This document shows positions 17,614 to 26,798 of a stretch of DNA of 64,000 nucleotides, one piece after another (within the stretch, counting starts at the first letter, position 1; each line of letters starts with the position of its first letter). The position numbers were made by a program, and so were the translations under genes. The DNA comes from Aristaeella lactis (lineage in GTDB: Bacteria > Bacillota > Clostridia > Christensenellales > Aristaeellaceae): positions 992,001 through 1,056,000 of the forward strand of contig NZ_CP069421.1 in NCBI RefSeq assembly GCF_018118585.1. The letters are read 5' to 3'. The notes under the pieces were generated by a model. That model did not search any database. It was not told the origin of the DNA and saw nothing but the letters and a program-made list of their open reading frames with translations.

Positions 17614-18306
17614 TTATTCCACTCCCCGCAGTTCCACCGCGGGTACATAGGGGCGGACGATCTCCGCCCAGTGTTCCATCTGTTCTTTTTCCGGGGAATG
17701 CAGTCCCTGGAACGGCACGGTATCCCGGTCCGTAAACCGCTGAAGGTAATACCGTTTTGCGCCTTTGATCCACTGTCCGATCTGTTCAAAGCTTTCATCA
17801 TCATGAAGCTCTGCCACCACGGTGGTCCGGAACTCATAATCCGTCTTGCCTTCCATCAGCAGGCTCACGCTTTCCCGGATCGGTGCCAGGTCCATCTGCC
17901 GCAGTCCCGCGGTTTCCGCGTACCGTTCCGGGCTGTTCTTGATGTCCATGGCCACATACTGCACCAGGCCTTCCCGGATCATCTTTTCCAGCCTGTCGGG
18001 ATGATTCCCGTTCGTATCCAGTTTCACCGGATACCCCAGATCCCGTACTTTCGCCGCGAATTCAGGCAGATCCTTCTGCAGCAGCGGTTCACCGCCGGTA
18101 AAGCAGACTCCGTCCAGCAGCCCCTGCCGCTTTTTCAGGAAAGCCAGCAGCTCTGTGTCATCCATCACCGCCGGTGCTGTTCCGTCCAGGAGTTCCGCAT
18201 TATGGCAATAGGGGCAGCGCATATCGCAGCCCCCGAAAAACACAGTACAGGCAACCCTGCCGGGGAAATCCAGCAGCGTCATTTTCTGCAGTCCGTGGAT
18301 CTTCAT
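17614..18306 (-). CDS. Radical-SAM activase, anaerobic ribonucleotide reductase activating type (NrdG2)
   Basis: 230 residues. The CX3CX2C cluster ligands are C27, C31 and C34 (CDMRCPYC), followed by the SAM-binding FTGGEPLLQ near 68-76. Length and the LDFPGRVACTVFFGGCDMRC start fit the NrdG2 subfamily (TIGR02495), which activates a glycyl-radical enzyme, likely the class III ribonucleotide reductase. The reductase is not in this window, so the partner is inferred. Confidence 0.85.
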   Translation of the reverse strand: MKIHGLQKMTLLDFPGRVACTVFFGGCDMRCPYCHNAELLDGTAPAVMDDTELLAFLKKRQGLLDGVCFTGGEPLLQKDLPEFAAKVRDLGYPVKLDTNGNHPDRLEKMIREGLVQYVAMDIKNSPERYAETAGLRQMDLAPIRESVSLLMEGKTDYEFRTTVVAELHDDESFEQIGQWIKGAKRYYLQRFTDRDTVPFQGLHSPEKEQMEHWAEIVRPYVPAVELRGVE

Positions 18307-18321
18307 ATATAAATTGTCTCC

Positions 18322-18660
18322 TTATTCCCACTGGTCCCAGACGTCCGGCTGGTAGCCAATCGTCATTCTATTCCCGTTCCTTACGATCGGGAGTTTCAGC
18401 AGCCAGGGATTCTCCTGGATAGCGGGGATCAGCAGCTCCTCCCGGTCATAGTAACAGGCGGGATGTTCCTTCACTTTTTTATCTTCCCGGTCGATCAGTT
18501 TTTCCATGCCGATCGCGGAAAGCATCATCCGGATCTCCCTTTCTCCCAGCTTATGCTTTTTCAGGTCCAGCGCCTGGAAGGGAATCCGCCGTTCCTTGAA
18601 ATACCTTTCCGCCTTCTGGGCGTCAAAGTTTTTCTTTCCGCAGTAGATCTGGATGTTCAT
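18322..18660 (-). CDS. ArsC/Spx-fold protein
   Basis: 112 residues of the thioredoxin-like ArsC/Spx/YffB family: MNIQIYCGKKNFDAQKAERYF, central ALDLKKHKLGEREI, and LLKLPIVRNGNRMTIGY near the end. It has one Cys at position 7 but neither the CxxC of Spx nor the usual arsenate-reductase CX5R loop, so it may be a single-cysteine thiol protein. Start overlaps the dnaC-like stop by 4 bases. Function not known. Confidence 0.75.
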   Translation of the reverse strand: MNIQIYCGKKNFDAQKAERYFKERRIPFQALDLKKHKLGEREIRMMLSAIGMEKLIDREDKKVKEHPACYYDREELLIPAIQENPWLLKLPIVRNGNRMTIGYQPDVWDQWE

Positions 18661-19634
18661 GCTCTCTGGTTTCCTCCGGTCCGGATATCCTTTCCCATCA
18701 GGCTGAGCACCTTGCAGTTCATGCTGTCCCTCAGCCGGGAAGCAACGCGTTCCGTATATCTTTCCCTGAATTTCGGCATTTCAAGGTTGGTGGAGATCAC
18801 GGTGGAAAGCCCCCGTCCCTGCCGCTCGTTCAGCAGGTTGAACAGCTGTTCCACTGTAATGTTCTGCATCAGCGGTTCACTGCCCAGGTCATCGATCATC
18901 AGCACGTCAACGTCCATCAGTTCAGAAGCGCTGTCGTCATTGTCAAAGTAGCTTTTCCGGAGCATCTCGATCATCCGGTAAGCACTGATGATCAGTACGT
19001 TCACGTCCCGCTCGATCAGCCTTTCCGCCATGGCCCGCAGCAGGAAGGTTTTTCCCAGTCCGGTGCCGCCGGTCAGCAGGAGATCACGGCAGCGGGCATT
19101 GGGATAGCCGTCTGCCCATTCCTCGCAGATCCGCCTGTAATGATTCATCAGCTCCCGCTGGGAAAATTCCTGTCCGGGAATATTCTCATTCGGAAACACG
19201 TTTTCATCGAAGTTTTCAAAAGTTTCCTTCCGGTCCCGTGTCAGGCCGATCTTTTCCCGCAGTTTCCGCTGGTATGCTTTTTTATAGCATTCGCAGGGTT
19301 CCTTGATCAGGTCCCCGGTCTTGCCGGTATCTTTGCAGACAGGGCAGCGATATACCGGAGCAAGGTAGTCTGCAGGGAATCCGTTCTCCGTCAGCTTCAC
19401 ACGGATCTGTGCGGAAAGGGCTTCCATTTTCTCCGGCAGGCCCTCTGTATCCGCTTTCCTGTTCAGGATATCCCGCAGCGTGCCGAAGATCAGGTTTTCC
19501 CGTTCTTTGGTCATGGCATAGATCTCAGGCTGCTCCAGGCGGATACGTTCCTTCCGCAGGGCTTCCTCCTGTTCATTCCGGATCCGCTGTTGTTCATATT
19601 CATTTTCCAGTTCCAGCAGCAGCTCTTCACGCAT
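18657..19634 (-). CDS. DnaC/DnaI-like helicase-loading ATPase
   Basis: 325 residues from the ATG at 19632-19634, which overlaps the dnaD-like gene by 8 bases. An N-terminal helical part and a zinc-type cluster (YRCPVCKDTG ... EPCECYKK, near 98-121) precede an AAA+ domain with Walker A TGGTGLGKT near 185 and Walker B VLMIDDLGSE near 245. This is the DnaI-type architecture that loads the replicative helicase. With the upstream DnaD-domain gene it makes a primosome pair. Confidence 0.9.
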   Translation of the reverse strand: MREELLLELENEYEQQRIRNEQEEALRKERIRLEQPEIYAMTKERENLIFGTLRDILNRKADTEGLPEKMEALSAQIRVKLTENGFPADYLAPVYRCPVCKDTGKTGDLIKEPCECYKKAYQRKLREKIGLTRDRKETFENFDENVFPNENIPGQEFSQRELMNHYRRICEEWADGYPNARCRDLLLTGGTGLGKTFLLRAMAERLIERDVNVLIISAYRMIEMLRKSYFDNDDSASELMDVDVLMIDDLGSEPLMQNITVEQLFNLLNERQGRGLSTVISTNLEMPKFRERYTERVASRLRDSMNCKVLSLMGKDIRTGGNQRA

Positions 19635-21108
19635 CGGATTTACCCCCGTTTCCGCGCTTATAGGCTTCCATTTCCTTCGCCAGGTCACGGATCATTTCAT
19701 CCTCAACACCGGAATAATCCCGCTGTGCGAAATCCTGGGCAGGCAGTACCTTGCCGGTCCTGGCCAGTCCTTTTCCGGCACCGCTTTCATGTTCCTTCTT
19801 TGCCTGGGCGGGCGTCGTGATGCCTTTATTATGGTATCCTTCGAGGATTTTATCAAGATAGGCCATCGGCTGTTTTGCTTCAGCCGCGTATGGAGCGGCA
19901 GCCAGGATCAGTTCCCGGCTGAATCCGTATTCATTTTCCCATTTCGTGATCAGACTCCGGTCTGTTTTACCAATCCGGTTCTCATCTGTTCCCCAGATCT
20001 GCCGAAGTTCACGCAGCAGCGCGGTCTGTTCATGGAAGGCTTTCACATAGTCTTCCACTTCCTTTGCGCTTTCCAGTCCTTTTTCTTTCCAGCTTTTCAG
20101 CAGCTTGACAACTTCTCCGGCATCCTTGCCGTTGTGTCCGCATTCCCGGGCTGCTGTCAGGATCACCTTCTGCGGATACAGGGCTGTCATCTCATCATAC
20201 AGCTGCAGGCTGCGGGGATTGACTTCGCCCCTGCCAAGTTCCTTCAGCACTTCCCTGAGGCCGTCCGCCTTCCGCGTGGATTCCCGGATCGTATCGGGTG
20301 TCATGCCGGAAGGATCGCCGTTCTCCTGCTTCAGGCTGTTCAGGATTCCGTCCAGGTACGCCAGACTCGGATCGCCCTTGGCCGTCAGGTCAACGGCAGC
20401 CTCAATGGCTTCATGTGAGAACCCCCATTCCCGATTCCATTTCCGGTACAGGTTCACCTGCGCTTCAGAAGGCAGGTAGCGCTTCCCCATCATTTTCAGG
20501 ATCTTGCGGATCCCTGCGTAGGCCAGTTCATCCCGGGAGAAGAACTCTTCCGCCGCGTCCACGGTCAGGATGTTTTCGGCGGCCATCTGTGCCGCGACTT
20601 TTTCCGCGTCACGGATCCGGAAGTTTTTCCCCTTCTGCTCTGCCATATGCTTCAGCAGCATGATGATGACTTCCGTCGGCAGTTTCAGGCTTTCATGCCA
20701 GTCAAAGCAGGTGTTCAGCTCACTTCCGTGGAGACGGCGCACACCGTCAAAGGCATCATAGATGTCTTTGCTGAATTCCTCATATTCCGGATCACAGCTG
20801 TCTTCAGACGTCAGGCTCAGCTGTTTGATGTTCACATACTGCCACCTGGGCGGCTGGTCGCTGACACGCCTGACGAGGCGCCGCCGCTCCCAGTAACGGA
20901 AAGCGGTCTCGACGTCCTCTTCAGTCATGTTCAGCTCATGGCTCATCTGCTTCAGGCTGATATCTTCTTCGGGATGATAGCAGCGCATCAGTCCGTACAG
21001 GTAGACCTTGACATAGTCTCCCTTCGCCGCCGGAAGATACTCCAGGATAAACTGATTCTCCACCGGTGTGATGTCGAACATGGCATACCGTTCATCAAAC
21101 CCGAACAT
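19627..21108 (-). CDS. DnaD/DnaB-type primosome protein with two DnaD domains
   Basis: 493 residues. The N-terminal 100 residues form a winged-helix-type domain (DISLKQMSHELNMTEEDVETAFRYW). Two DnaD (DnaB_2) domains follow: about 205-275, ending AYLDGILNSLK, and about 365-440, ending AYLDKILEGYHNKG, each with the YxxxIL signature of single-strand DNA-binding primosome proteins. The C-terminus is charged. Coupled to the DnaC-like gene by overlap. It probably does the work of DnaB/DnaD in helicase loading. Confidence 0.88.
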   Translation of the reverse strand: MFGFDERYAMFDITPVENQFILEYLPAAKGDYVKVYLYGLMRCYHPEEDISLKQMSHELNMTEEDVETAFRYWERRRLVRRVSDQPPRWQYVNIKQLSLTSEDSCDPEYEEFSKDIYDAFDGVRRLHGSELNTCFDWHESLKLPTEVIIMLLKHMAEQKGKNFRIRDAEKVAAQMAAENILTVDAAEEFFSRDELAYAGIRKILKMMGKRYLPSEAQVNLYRKWNREWGFSHEAIEAAVDLTAKGDPSLAYLDGILNSLKQENGDPSGMTPDTIRESTRKADGLREVLKELGRGEVNPRSLQLYDEMTALYPQKVILTAARECGHNGKDAGEVVKLLKSWKEKGLESAKEVEDYVKAFHEQTALLRELRQIWGTDENRIGKTDRSLITKWENEYGFSRELILAAAPYAAEAKQPMAYLDKILEGYHNKGITTPAQAKKEHESGAGKGLARTGKVLPAQDFAQRDYSGVEDEMIRDLAKEMEAYKRGNGGKSDA

Positions 21109-21130
21109 GATTCTTTCCTTCCTGTTGTGT

Positions 21131-22513
21131 TCAGCAGGGATGGTCCTCCAGGATGGCGGCAGCGGCCTTCTTGCCCGCGCCCATAGCCAGGATGACTGTC
21201 GCCGCGCCTGTCACGGCGTCGCCGCCGGCGTAGACGTTCTTCTTCCCTGTCCTGCCGTTTTCATCCGTCTGGATGCCTCCCCAGCGTTCTGTGGGAAGAT
21301 CCGGCGTGGTCTTTTTGATCAGCGGATTCGGGCTGTTGCCGATGGCGATGATCACTGTTTCCATCGGCAGCTCGTATTCGCTGCCTTCCACCGGCACCGG
21401 GCGCCTGCGGCCCCGGTCATCCGGCTCACCAAGCTGCATCTCAATGCAGCGGATGGATTTCACAAATCCGTTTTCATCTCCTTCAATGGAGATGGGAGCA
21501 GTCAGCATATGGAACTGGATGCCCTCTTCCTTGGCATGGTGCACTTCTTCAGCACGGGCGGGCATTTCAGCTTCGCTCCGGCGGTAGAGGATCGTCACCT
21601 CAGCACCCAGCCGCTTCGCGCAGCGCGCCGCGTCCATTGCCACGTTGCCGCCTCCGACAACCGCCACATGGCTGCCGATTTTCACCGGCGTGTCATGTTC
21701 CGGGAAGGTATAGGCCTTCATCAGGTTCAGGCGGGTCAGGAATTCATTGGCGGAATATACGCCGCACAGGCTTTCGCCCGGGATCTTCTGGAAATTGGGA
21801 AGGCCGGCGCCGCTGCCGATGAAGACCGCGTCATTGCCTTCTTCCAGCAGTTCATCCACTGTGAAGGCTTTTCCGGCCACGGCGTTTGTGATGATCTTCA
21901 CGCCCAGTTCCTTCAGGGTGCTGATTTCCCGTTCCACCAGTTTCTTGGGAAGACGGAACTCCGGAATGCCGTACATCAGCACGCCGCCGGCGGTATGAAG
22001 GGCTTCATAAACCGTCACGTCCCAGCCGGCCTTTGCCAGTTCACCGGCGCAGGTCAGGCCCGCGGGGCCGCTGCCGATCACCGCGGCGCGCTTGCCGCAG
22101 GGAGCGGCTTTTTCAGTGGTTGCTTTGCCCTGGGCCATGGCTGTATCGGCGGCAAAACGTTCAAGCCGGCCGATGCCGACAGGCTCGCCTTTGATGCCGC
22201 GTACGCACTTGCTTTCGCACTGGGATTCCTGCGGGCACACACGGCCGCAGATAGCCGGCAGGGCGTTCTGGGAACGGATCACCTGGTAGGCGCCGTTAAA
22301 ATCGCCTTCCTTGATCTTATCGATAAAATCCGGGATCGGTACATTCACCGGGCATCCCGTTACGCAGGGCGCGTTTTTGCAATGCAGGCAGCGCTGGGCT
22401 TCCTCCACGGCGATCTCCGCGGTATATCCAAGGGCAACTTCTTTAAAATTCCCGGCGCGGACCTGCGGATCCTGCTCGGGCATCGGATGTTTCTGAAGAC
22501 TCATGTTCGCCAT
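21131..22513 (-). CDS. nfnB: NfnB/SudA-type FAD-NADPH oxidoreductase (GltD-like)
   Basis: 460 residues from the ATG at 22511-22513, 3 bases after nfnA. It begins with Cys clusters (CLHCKNAPCVTGCP and CGRVCPQESQCESKC) that bind 4Fe-4S centres, then FAD (VIGSGPAGL) and NADPH (VVGGGNVAMDAARCAKRLG) Rossmann motifs. The pairing with nfnA identifies it as the large subunit of NADH-dependent reduced ferredoxin:NADP oxidoreductase rather than glutamate synthase, whose large subunit is absent here. Expected to run flavin-based electron bifurcation in the anaerobic redox balance. Confidence 0.88.
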   Translation of the reverse strand: MANMSLQKHPMPEQDPQVRAGNFKEVALGYTAEIAVEEAQRCLHCKNAPCVTGCPVNVPIPDFIDKIKEGDFNGAYQVIRSQNALPAICGRVCPQESQCESKCVRGIKGEPVGIGRLERFAADTAMAQGKATTEKAAPCGKRAAVIGSGPAGLTCAGELAKAGWDVTVYEALHTAGGVLMYGIPEFRLPKKLVEREISTLKELGVKIITNAVAGKAFTVDELLEEGNDAVFIGSGAGLPNFQKIPGESLCGVYSANEFLTRLNLMKAYTFPEHDTPVKIGSHVAVVGGGNVAMDAARCAKRLGAEVTILYRRSEAEMPARAEEVHHAKEEGIQFHMLTAPISIEGDENGFVKSIRCIEMQLGEPDDRGRRRPVPVEGSEYELPMETVIIAIGNSPNPLIKKTTPDLPTERWGGIQTDENGRTGKKNVYAGGDAVTGAATVILAMGAGKKAAAAILEDHPC

Positions 22514-22515
22514 TG

Positions 22516-23358
22516 TTATCTTGCCTCCCCTGTCAGCCTGCAAATGTGCTTTTCCCTGGCCTTTGCTTCTTCGGGACGGAACATACGTCCCCGGGCCATT
22601 GCTTCGTCAAAGTCCACCAGGTGGCCGTCAAAGTCAGGTCCGTCCACGCAGGCAAACTTTGTCTCGCCGCCGACAGTCAGCCGGCAGCCGCCGCACATTC
22701 CCGTACCATCGATCATGATCGGGTTCATGCTGACGATCGTCCGGATCCTGGGCTCACGCGTCATATCGCATACAGCCTTCATCATCGGCAGCGGGCCGAT
22801 GGCGATCACGGTGTCATATTCCCGGCCTGCGTCCATCTGCTTCTGCAGGGCCTGGGTAACAAATCCTTTATTGCCGTTGCTGCCGTCATCTGTCATGATG
22901 ATCAGGTTGGTGCAGGCAGCTTCCAGTTCATCCTTCAGGATGATCAGGTGCTCGTTCCGGAAACCGACGATCAGGTCCACTTCAGCACCGGCGTCATGAA
23001 GCGCCTTCGCCTGGGGATAAGCGATAGCGACACCCAGTCCGCCGCCGATCACGGCGCAGCGGTGGATACCTTCTGTTTTCGTAGGCTCGCCAAGCGGTCC
23101 CACAAAGTCCAGCAGGCTGTCTCCCTCGTTCAGGCTGTCCAGCTTTTCGGTTGTATAACCAACCTTCTGGAATATGATGGTCACGGTGCCTTTTTCCCGG
23201 TCATATCCGGCGATGGTCAGCGGCACCCGCTCCCCTTCCTCATCAATGCGGAAAATGATGAACTGCCCGGGCAATGCTTTGCGGGCAACCAGGGGGGCTT
23301 CAACTTCCATCAGGGTCACAGTTTCGTTCAGAACGCGCTTCTTGACAATAGGATACAT
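22516..23358 (-). CDS. nfnA: NfnA/SudB-type ferredoxin-NADP reductase subunit
   Basis: 280 residues. FAD/NAD-binding reductase fold (PLTIAGYDREKGTVTIIFQ; VIGGGLGVAIAYPQ near 103-116) with a C-terminal 2Fe-2S binding block DGTGMCGGCRLTVGG near 218-232 and the distal Cys in KFACVDGPDFDGH. These are the NfnA/dihydroorotate-dehydrogenase-B-like features. First gene of the long minus-strand run; a good promoter lies 33 bases upstream. Confidence 0.9.
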   Translation of the reverse strand: MYPIVKKRVLNETVTLMEVEAPLVARKALPGQFIIFRIDEEGERVPLTIAGYDREKGTVTIIFQKVGYTTEKLDSLNEGDSLLDFVGPLGEPTKTEGIHRCAVIGGGLGVAIAYPQAKALHDAGAEVDLIVGFRNEHLIILKDELEAACTNLIIMTDDGSNGNKGFVTQALQKQMDAGREYDTVIAIGPLPMMKAVCDMTREPRIRTIVSMNPIMIDGTGMCGGCRLTVGGETKFACVDGPDFDGHLVDFDEAMARGRMFRPEEAKAREKHICRLTGEAR

Positions 23359-23390
23359 GACTGTCCCTCCGATATATATGGATGCAGTCT

Positions 23391-23419
23391 ATTTTACTCT
23401 TTTCATAACCCATTATCAA
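23391..23419 (-). promoter_or_regulatory. Promoter of nfnA and following genes
   Basis: Minus strand: TTGATA (23414-23419), 17-base spacer, TAAAAT (23391-23396). Strong match to sigma-A sites. Confidence 0.75.
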
Positions 23420-23554
23420 CTTGTTTTCCGCCCGCCTTCGTATTCTTTCCGTATTCCATAACCATATAAAATACAATATAAATACTGCCTTTTCTGTTAC
23501 TCACCACATTTAATGATTTCTTATATTTAAAATATATGTTCAACATTAAATGAT

Positions 23555-23857
23555 GAATTGTTGAGCAGTTGCCCAAATCTGCGATTTGGCTGACAACAGC
23601 CATGCTGAAGCTGTCAAAGTGCCGCAGGCACTTTGGTAACAGCGACCGCGGCAATATGAATTCTTAATTGTTCTTTGCTTCGTTTTCAGCTGATCAGTAT
23701 CTATAATTCTGAATTCTGAATTGTTGAGCAGTTGTCAAAGTGCCGCAGGCACTTTGGTAACAACGATCGCGGCAATATGAATGCTTAATTGTTCTTTGCT
23801 TTGTTTTCAGCCGATCAGTATCTATAATTCTGAATTCTGAATTCTGAATTCTGAATT
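23555..23857. repeat. AT-rich intergenic repeat block between nfnA and fba
   Basis: Two direct copies of about 109 bases, 23613-23722 and 23734-23843, differ at a few positions. Each has a hairpin with arm AAAGTGCC and loop gca. Copy one is preceded by a further hairpin, CCAAATC with loop tgc (23573-23589). Copies end in 7-base tandem units AATTCTG (four at 23826-23853). The region from 23359 to 23959 holds no supported gene; the stretch 23420-23554 is plain AT-rich sequence. Confidence 0.8.
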
Positions 23858-23918
23858 ACATATTATTCTCTGCTGTACTTTTTCTTCTCTTTCGCTTTAT
23901 TTTCAAGCGGCTGTGTGC

Positions 23919-23924
23919 TATAAT
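23919..23924 (+). promoter_or_regulatory. fba promoter, extended -10
   Basis: TGCTATAAT, an extended -10 with a perfect hexamer, 35 bases before the fba ATG. The -35 region (TTTATT, 17 bases upstream) is poor, as tolerated by extended -10 promoters. Confidence 0.6.
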
Positions 23925-23959
23925 CCCTTTGTAAAAAAGACGAAGGAGGGTTCCTGTCT

Positions 23960-24898
23960 ATGCCACTCGTAACCACTACTGAAATGTTTAAGAAGGCCTA
24001 TGACGGCGGCTACGCTGTCGGCGCTTTCAACGTCAACAACATGGAAATCATCCAGGGCATTACCGAGGCCGCCGGCGAGCTGAAGGCTCCCGTTATCCTG
24101 CAGGTTTCCAAGGGTGCCCGCGCCTATGCCAACCACACCTACCTGGTCAAGCTGGTTGAGGCTGCTGTGATCGAGAATCCTGAAATCCCGATCGCCCTGC
24201 ACCTGGACCACGGCGACAGCTTCGAGCTCTGCAAGAGCTGCATCGACGGCGGTTTCACTTCCGTCATGATCGACGCTTCCTCCAAGCCCTATGAAGAGAA
24301 CATCGCCCTGACCCGTAAGGTCGTTGAGTACGCTCACGATCACGGCGTTGTGGTCGAAGCCGAACTGGGCACCCTGGCCGGCGTTGAAGACGAAGTTTCC
24401 GTCGACGCTGACAAGGCTATGTACACCCATCCCGAAGAAGTGGTCGACTTCGCGACCCGCACCGGCTGCGACTCCCTGGCCATCGCCATCGGCACCAGCC
24501 ACGGCGCTTACAAGTTCAAGCCCGGTACCAAGCCCCAGCTCCGGTTTGACGTTCTCGAAGAGTGCGCCAAGCAGCTGCCCGGCTTCCCGATCGTGCTCCA
24601 CGGTTCTTCTTCCGTGCCGCAGGAATTCGTTGCCGAGATCAACAAGTACGGCGGAAACATGCCCGGTGCTATCGGCATTCCGGAAGAGCAGCTCCGTCAG
24701 GCCGCCCGCAGCGCTGTCTGCAAGATCAACATTGACTCCGACATCCGTCTGGCCATGACCGCGGTCATCCGTAAGTACTTCGCGGAGCATCCGGATCACT
24801 TCGATCCCCGCCAGTACCTCAAGCCCGCCCGTCAGGCTGTCAAGGACATGGTCGCTCACAAGATCGTGGACGTGCTCGGCTGCAACGGCAAAGCTTAA
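23960..24898 (+). CDS. fba: Class II fructose-bisphosphate aldolase
   Basis: 312 residues. Splits fructose-1,6-bisphosphate into two triose phosphates with a zinc ion. Metal and catalytic blocks are intact: ALHLDHGDS near 78-86, EAELGTLAGVEDE near 133-145, HGSSSVP near 214-220 and INIDSDIR near 255. Ribosome site GAAGGAGGG 10 bases before ATG. Codon use is extreme (almost only C-ending or preferred codons), as expected of a highly expressed glycolytic gene. Own promoter and terminator. Confidence 0.96.
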   Translation: MPLVTTTEMFKKAYDGGYAVGAFNVNNMEIIQGITEAAGELKAPVILQVSKGARAYANHTYLVKLVEAAVIENPEIPIALHLDHGDSFELCKSCIDGGFTSVMIDASSKPYEENIALTRKVVEYAHDHGVVVEAELGTLAGVEDEVSVDADKAMYTHPEEVVDFATRTGCDSLAIAIGTSHGAYKFKPGTKPQLRFDVLEECAKQLPGFPIVLHGSSSVPQEFVAEINKYGGNMPGAIGIPEEQLRQAARSAVCKINIDSDIRLAMTAVIRKYFAEHPDHFDPRQYLKPARQAVKDMVAHKIVDVLGCNGKA

Positions 24899-24919
24899 TC
24901 CATTCCAGGACAAACAATC

Positions 24920-24960
24920 AGCGGCTTCCGGATTTCCGGAAGCCGCTCTTCTTTTTATCT
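24920..24960 (+). terminator. fba terminator
   Basis: A 13-base perfect stem starting AGCGGCTTCCGGA with a 2-base loop, followed by CTTCTTTTTATCT, 22 bases after the fba stop. Confidence 0.9.
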
Positions 24961-24969
24961 TTATGTTGT

Positions 24970-26751
24970 TTATCTGTTCTTGGTACCCACGTAGATCACT
25001 TCGGGCTGCGGTTCGTAAGTGTCTGTGTAAAGCAGTTTCCTGTCTGTCAGGAACGCGCCGGTGTATTCCACCAGGTACACATTCACTTTCATACCGTCCC
25101 TGGCTTCCACAACCGTCACCTGTTCGTCCTTATAGCTGGTGTACTCGCCGTTGGTGTCTTTCTTGTATTTGGGTTTCTGGGTGTTGATGATCGTTTCGGC
25201 TATCTCGGACTGCAGTTCATACCGCACGTCGCCCCGGTACATTCCGTAGATATCCACCCGGGTGCGCAGGCTGCTCTTTTTCTTGCCGTCCGGATCCTTT
25301 TCCACCACGGCGGTAATATAGATGTTGCCGCTCGTGTTGTTCTTGAAAACCAGGTCCTTCCGGTCCCAGTACACGGTGGCGTCCAGTCCGTAATCCGCGT
25401 AGGAAACCTTATCGTTGTGGAAGTACCGTTTTGTTACGTTCAGGCCCGCCTTCAGCGCTGCCTGGTAAACGGTGGTGCTGGCCTGGCAGGCTCCGCCGCC
25501 GACGCCGGTCACATGTTCGCCGGATACGTATTCAATCGCTTCATAAAAACCGCGGGCCAGCGAACGCTCGCCTACCACCTTGTTAAAACTGAAGGTGTCT
25601 CCGGGTTTAAGCACCGTGCCGTTGATGAATTCAAACGCCCGGGCAATATTTTTATTCCGCTCATCGGTTGAATGATGGTCGATCTTCGTGGTTGCTTCGG
25701 CCCGCAGCGCGCAGGTGCTCCTCAGGTCGTTAACCTTCACCATCGGTTCAATGGGTTCAGGTTGAATCTCCACCGATCCTGTCTCCATGGTGGAAACCAT
25801 ATGATACAGCTGCTCCTTCAGCGGCGCTGTATCAAGTACCCTGCCGTACACTTCCTCTTCAAACAGAAACGGATAGCTCTGTGACGGGTCAAAGGTCATC
25901 GTCGCGTCCCTGGCCGGAGTATCGATTTTTTCCTTGATCTCCGCCAGCTTCTGGTCGATCACCTGTGTATTCCCTTCCGGCTTGGCCGTATAATCCTCAT
26001 ACGGTTCCTGTTCCAGCCGGAGCATGGCGTCATAACGCTGTTCAGCTGTACCGGTATGACCCTGCGCCCAGGCGTTGGTCAGCACAGTGGCTGTATCAAC
26101 GGAAAAACCAAGCATATCCGCGTTGATCTCACCCAGCACTTCTCCGTTGTAGGTCAGCTGAACCTTCCAGTTGTCATGCTGCTGCCTGATCTGGGATATC
26201 ACGGAATTTTCCGCCTGCTCCGGCGTCATGCCGCCCAGGTGGATCCCGTCCACATAGACGCCCGGGCAGAACAGTCCGTCATAGGGCGTTACCTTATCGT
26301 TGATAGTCTGTGTACGGATATGGTTGGTGATGGCGAAATATCCGCCTGTTCCCAGGGCGGCGATCAGCACCAGGCAGGCCAGTACCGTCAGCACCTTATG
26401 GCCTTTTTTCTTAGTCTTTGGCTTTTTGCCGGTACTACCGCCAACCGGCACATATCCCCGCTGGGCGCCGTTGGCCGGTTGCTGCGGCTGGTAGTATGCC
26501 TGCTGCGGCTGCTGCGGTGCATAGTATCCCCCATAGGGAGGCTGCTGGTTCTGCGCATTGTTGTAGTATCCCGGCGGAATCTGCTGCCATTGCTGCTGAG
26601 GGATCTGCTGTCTTCCTGCGGCGTTCGGGATATACCCGCGCCGCGGACCGGAGGATGCGTTATTCATCATGGTCCTGGCAGCGTCTTCCACCCGCTGCGG
26701 AATCTGGTTTCCGTTTGTCTGGTTTACGCGGTCTGTCCTGCGTCCGGCCAT
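24970..26751 (-). CDS. VanW-family membrane-anchored protein with Gln/Pro/Tyr-rich N-terminus
   Basis: 593 residues from the ATG at 26749-26751, 8 bases after AGGAGGAA. Residues 1-115 are low-complexity, rich in Gln, Pro, Tyr and Asn and probably disordered in the cytosol. A membrane helix lies near 120-142 (LTVLACLVLIAALGTGGYFAI). Outside are a YoaR-like putative peptidoglycan-binding region (GVYVDGIHLGGMTPEQA) and a VanW domain (GDTFSFNKVVGERS to GVGGGACQASTTVYQAAL near 390-440). Role in wall metabolism is inferred from family. It follows ftsH by 47 bases. Confidence 0.82.
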   Translation of the reverse strand: MAGRRTDRVNQTNGNQIPQRVEDAARTMMNNASSGPRRGYIPNAAGRQQIPQQQWQQIPPGYYNNAQNQQPPYGGYYAPQQPQQAYYQPQQPANGAQRGYVPVGGSTGKKPKTKKKGHKVLTVLACLVLIAALGTGGYFAITNHIRTQTINDKVTPYDGLFCPGVYVDGIHLGGMTPEQAENSVISQIRQQHDNWKVQLTYNGEVLGEINADMLGFSVDTATVLTNAWAQGHTGTAEQRYDAMLRLEQEPYEDYTAKPEGNTQVIDQKLAEIKEKIDTPARDATMTFDPSQSYPFLFEEEVYGRVLDTAPLKEQLYHMVSTMETGSVEIQPEPIEPMVKVNDLRSTCALRAEATTKIDHHSTDERNKNIARAFEFINGTVLKPGDTFSFNKVVGERSLARGFYEAIEYVSGEHVTGVGGGACQASTTVYQAALKAGLNVTKRYFHNDKVSYADYGLDATVYWDRKDLVFKNNTSGNIYITAVVEKDPDGKKKSSLRTRVDIYGMYRGDVRYELQSEIAETIINTQKPKYKKDTNGEYTSYKDEQVTVVEARDGMKVNVYLVEYTGAFLTDRKLLYTDTYEPQPEVIYVGTKNR

Positions 26752-26798
26752 GACTGCTTCCTCCTTTCCCTCTGTTTTCAATGTCTGCCTTTATATGT

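Noticed and set aside
21131-22513. Glutamate synthase small subunit GltD
   Set aside because: No large subunit is nearby, and the adjacent nfnA-type reductase makes NfnB the better call.
23403-23654. 83-codon minus-strand frame before nfnA
   Set aside because: Covers hairpins and AT-rich sequence and overlaps the nfnA promoter; no family features.
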